The notes beneath the pieces are model-generated. The model made no database searches and had not been told where the DNA came from. It saw only the letters and a program-made list of their open reading frames with translations. A stretch of 9,560 nt of DNA from the NCBI GenBank assembly GCA_027353395.1, contig DAIEHU010000078.1, positions 1 to 9,560 of the forward strand. Direction: 5' to 3'. Made by a program: the position numbers and the translations under genes. Each line of letters begins with the position of its first letter. The stretch's first letter is position 1. Below are positions 7,543 to 9,560 of the stretch, in pieces. The DNA comes from Desulfobacteraceae bacterium. GTDB taxonomy: Bacteria > Desulfobacterota > Desulfobacteria > Desulfobacterales > Desulfosalsimonadaceae.

Positions 7543-7573
7543 TTGAAGTGGGAATAAAATTTTTATTTATAAT
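7543..7573 (+). promoter_or_regulatory. Putative second promoter (P2) of tRNA-Leu
   Basis: TTGAAG (7543-7548) and a perfect -10 hexamer TATAAT (7568-7573) with a 19-base spacer, just downstream of P1. A start near 7580 would leave about 90 bases before tRNA-Leu. The long spacer makes it weaker on paper than P1. Confidence 0.35.
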
Positions 7574-7668
7574 CTCAATGGGTTGTTTGCAATTTTAAAA
7601 AAGATTCCAACCTCCCGCCTCAACATTTTCACCCAAAAACACCCAAGAAAATAAAGAAGAAGATACCG

Positions 7669-7753
7669 GCGAGAGTGGCGAAATTGGCAGACGCGCTGGA
7701 CTTAGGATCCAGTGTCTTCGGACGTGGGGGTTCAAGTCCCCCCTCGCGCACCA
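7669..7753 (+). tRNA. tRNA-Leu (anticodon UAG)
   Basis: An 85-base class II tRNA with encoded CCA (7751-7753). The anticodon stem CTGGA/TCCAG encloses loop CTTAGGA with anticodon TAG (7703-7705). The long variable arm contains a GTC-TTCG-GAC hairpin, and the T stem GGGGG/CCCCC closes TTCAAGT. The acceptor stem GCGAGAG against CTCGCGC pairs at six of seven positions, leaving an A-G mismatch at the fourth pair (7672 with 7746). It reads CUA and related leucine codons. It lies 122 bases ahead of tig on the same strand with no terminator between, so cotranscription followed by processing is plausible. Confidence 0.95.
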
Positions 7754-7796
7754 TTCGCCAAGGAAATCCGGCATAACGTCCCTTAATAAAAAAGGG

Positions 7797-7845
7797 GGCC
7801 GGTCAAAAATATTTAGAAATCGCCCTGCCAGAAACCATACCGGCC
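7797..7845. repeat. Inverted repeat in the tig leader
   Basis: GGCCGGT (7797-7803) and ACCGGCC (7839-7845) are perfectly complementary across a 35-base loop, in the gap between tRNA-Leu and tig. No T run follows, so it does not look like an intrinsic terminator. It might fold in the tig leader RNA or mark a processing site; no function is shown. Confidence 0.3.
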
Positions 7846-7875
7846 GGGAATTCATTTTTGAGAGGAATCATATTT

Positions 7876-9183
7876 ATGGAAGCAACAATAACGGACATTA
7901 ATTCGGTTAAAAAGAAAATACAGATTGAAATCCCGCAGGCGGAGGTGGCCAAAGCGATTGATGACGCCTATCTTGAACTCAAAAAAAATGCAAAGGTGAA
8001 GGGATTCCGGCCAGGCAAAACCCCCCGATCCGTTCTGGAGCGGATGTTTAACAAAGATGTGCATGCCGATGTCGCCAATACATTGATCCAGAATTCTTTT
8101 TTGGAAGCCGTCAAGCAGCACAGCCTTGCATTCATCGGGATGCCGGATATTAACCCGCCGGAACTTGCCCCGGAAGCGTCTTATATCTATGACGTCACGC
8201 TGGAAGTGAAACCGGAACTGTCTCCCATTGATTTTAATGGTGTGAAATTAAAAAAGACGCGCTATAAACTATCAGAAACCGAGGTCGATAAGCAGATCGA
8301 GCTGCTTCAGAAACAACTGGCTGAATTTAAACCCATTGACGATGTCCGTGCCGCCGCTGATGGTGATTATACAATAATAGACTATGAAGGATTCAAAGAC
8401 GGCCTTCCTTTCGCCCAGACCCAGAGAACGGAAAATTATACCCTTAAAATCGGCCGGGGAATGATCACCCGGGACTTTGACCAAGAGGTGACAGGCATGA
8501 TGCCCGGACAGCAGAAAACGTTTTCCATCACCTTTCCCGAAGACTATCACAACAAAGATCTGGCCGGGATAGAAGTTTCTTTTACGGTCACGCTCAAGGA
8601 AATCCGCAAGGAAGTGCTTCCGGATGCCGATGCCGCATTCGCCAAAAAACTGGGCCCATTTGAAACCCTTGAAGACCTCAAAAACGCCATCCGTAAAAAT
8701 CTTCAGGAGGGATACGACAAGCGATCCCATCAGGAACTCCAGGAACAGATATTTGAAAAACTGCTGACCGAATCCTTTGAACTTCCGGAAACCCTTGTAA
8801 AAATGGAGCTGGACGGCATTATCGACGACACGGAAATGCGATTTTCCCAGTCCAACATGACATTGGACCAGCTCGGCCTTTCCCGTGAAAAACTTGAAGA
8901 AGAATATCGGGATGTGGCGGAAAAACAGGTTCGCCGCCATCTTTTCCTAAGCAAAATCATTGAACAGGAAAAAATGGAACTGAACGAAGAACAACTGAAC
9001 CAGGAATATGAAGCATTCGCTAAAGCCGTCGGACAGCCGGTTGATTTCATCAAAAACTACTACAAAACCAACCCGGAAAAACTGGATGGCTTCAAACATG
9101 CCCTGCTTGAAAAAAAGGTGTTTGATCTTATTTTAGAAAAAGCAGAAATCGAAGATGTTGAACCGGAAACCGTGACGCCTTAA
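7876..9183 (+). CDS. tig: Trigger factor, ribosome-associated chaperone and peptidyl-prolyl isomerase
   Basis: Complete trigger factor of 435 residues (the E. coli protein has 432). It binds the ribosome beside the peptide exit tunnel and shields new cytosolic chains. The N-terminal ribosome-binding domain (1 to about 115) carries the signature GFRPGKTP (43-50). The FKBP-type isomerase domain spans about 155-245 (DGDYTIIDYEG through FTVTLKEI). The helical chaperone domain fills the rest, ending in an acidic tail (EDVEPETVTP). The ATG at 7876 is chosen because AGAGGA (7861-7866) precedes it by 9 bases; a TTG further up in the same frame (7858) would overlap that ribosome site. clpP follows 81 bases downstream on the same strand, the common tig-clpP pairing of synthesis-side folding and degradation. 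No promoter is obvious in the 122 bases after tRNA-Leu. Confidence 0.98.
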   Translation: MEATITDINSVKKKIQIEIPQAEVAKAIDDAYLELKKNAKVKGFRPGKTPRSVLERMFNKDVHADVANTLIQNSFLEAVKQHSLAFIGMPDINPPELAPEASYIYDVTLEVKPELSPIDFNGVKLKKTRYKLSETEVDKQIELLQKQLAEFKPIDDVRAAADGDYTIIDYEGFKDGLPFAQTQRTENYTLKIGRGMITRDFDQEVTGMMPGQQKTFSITFPEDYHNKDLAGIEVSFTVTLKEIRKEVLPDADAAFAKKLGPFETLEDLKNAIRKNLQEGYDKRSHQELQEQIFEKLLTESFELPETLVKMELDGIIDDTEMRFSQSNMTLDQLGLSREKLEEEYRDVAEKQVRRHLFLSKIIEQEKMELNEEQLNQEYEAFAKAVGQPVDFIKNYYKTNPEKLDGFKHALLEKKVFDLILEKAEIEDVEPETVTP

Positions 9184-9251
9184 TTATTCAAGGATATTAG
9201 AGGCGCGGCGGATCATCTTCAATAAACAAACACACCAGCGGCGATAAATAA

Positions 9252-9258
9252 AAGGAGG
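9252..9258 (+). promoter_or_regulatory. Shine-Dalgarno that sets a TTG start for clpP
   Basis: AAGGAGG lies 6 bases before TTG at 9265. The first in-frame ATG (9280) is 21 bases away and has no ribosome site of its own. This places the start at TTG and gives the N-terminus MPLIPMVIEQT, the usual ClpP beginning. Confidence 0.8.
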
Positions 9259-9264
9259 CGTATT

Positions 9265-9560
9265 TTGCCATTAATTCCAATGGTCATCGAACAAACCAGC
9301 AAGGGGGAACGGGCGTATGATATTTATTCCCGGCTGCTGAAGGATCGGATTATCTTTCTTGGCACCGCCATCAATGATGACGTGGCGAACCTCATGATAG
9401 CGCAAATGCTTTTTCTTGAATCGGAAGACCCGGACAAGGATATCAACCTGTATCTCAACTCGCCAGGCGGCTCCGTGACGGCTGGGATGGCGATATATGA
9501 CACCATGCAATACATCAAGCCGGACATCACCACCGTGTGCATCGGCCAGGCAGCCAGTAT
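9265..9560 (+). CDS. clpP: ATP-dependent Clp protease proteolytic subunit ClpP, N-terminal part
   Basis: The first 98 residues of ClpP; the gene runs off the right edge. ClpP forms a tetradecameric serine-protease barrel in the cytoplasm, fed by an AAA+ unfoldase such as ClpX or ClpA. The sequence is highly typical: MPLIPMVIEQTSKGERAYD, then RLLKDRIIFLG, LNSPGGSVTAG (about 64-74) and IGQAAS (93-98). Ser98 is the catalytic serine (Ser97 in the E. coli mature numbering); the histidine and aspartate of the triad lie outside. The start is TTG, set by the AAGGAGG 6 bases before it. The gene is downstream of tig on the same strand, and clpX would be the usual next gene, though it cannot be seen. 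There is no sign of truncation apart from the window edge. Confidence 0.97.
   Translation, partial: MPLIPMVIEQTSKGERAYDIYSRLLKDRIIFLGTAINDDVANLMIAQMLFLESEDPDKDINLYLNSPGGSVTAGMAIYDTMQYIKPDITTVCIGQAAS

Noticed and set aside
7780..7796. CCCTT/AAGGG hairpin after tRNA-Leu as a terminator
   Set aside because: It has a five-pair stem with a seven-base loop and is followed by GGCCGGTC rather than a T run.
7595..7855. Minus-strand open frame of 86 codons across tRNA-Leu
   Set aside because: Its central peptide (ARGDLNPHVRRHWIL) is the antisense translation of the tRNA-Leu gene, a common annotation artefact. There is no ribosome site or family.

Overview
The window reads as chromosomal DNA from a Gram-negative bacterium. 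An outer-membrane TolC-family channel implies two membranes. The ClpP and trigger-factor sequences and the moderate GC content look most like the sulfate-reducing Deltaproteobacteria (Desulfobacterota, Desulfobacterales-like). That placement is an impression from the protein sequences, not a search result.

The left half (about 1-5360, all on the minus strand) is one tightly packed type I secretion operon. In transcription order it holds a 65-residue single-pass membrane protein, a PrtD-like ABC exporter (ABC-A), a TolC-type outer-membrane channel, a second PrtD-like ABC exporter (ABC-B), and the first 29 codons of an HlyD-type membrane fusion protein that runs off the left edge. One sigma70-like promoter (TTGACA-N15-TATAAA) lies just upstream of the small gene. 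The gaps inside the operon are about 64, 29, 10-13 and 18 bases. The unusual feature is two complete ABC exporters for one TolC and one adaptor. Both keep all the visible ATPase motifs, and no RTX-type substrate gene is seen in the window.

Divergent from this operon (5409-7308, plus strand) is a multi-spanning membrane protein with C-terminal TPR repeats. It resembles the bacterial relatives of eukaryotic TMTC proteins (GT-C fold, O-mannosyltransferase-like). It is split by a +1 frameshift near 6378-6390, and its last TPR stops mid-repeat three bases before a tRNA gene.

The right half is housekeeping. A tRNA-Pro(UGG) on the minus strand lies tail-to-tail with the TPR gene. A tRNA-Leu(UAG) on the plus strand has two candidate promoters. 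The protein-quality-control pair tig (trigger factor, complete) and clpP (partial) follows; clpP is cut by the window edge right after its catalytic serine. tRNA-Leu and tig may share a transcript, since no terminator or clear promoter is visible between them.

The secretion and TMTC-like genes look like an accessory block beside a conserved tRNA/tig/clpP core. The tRNA-Pro 3' end marks the boundary.
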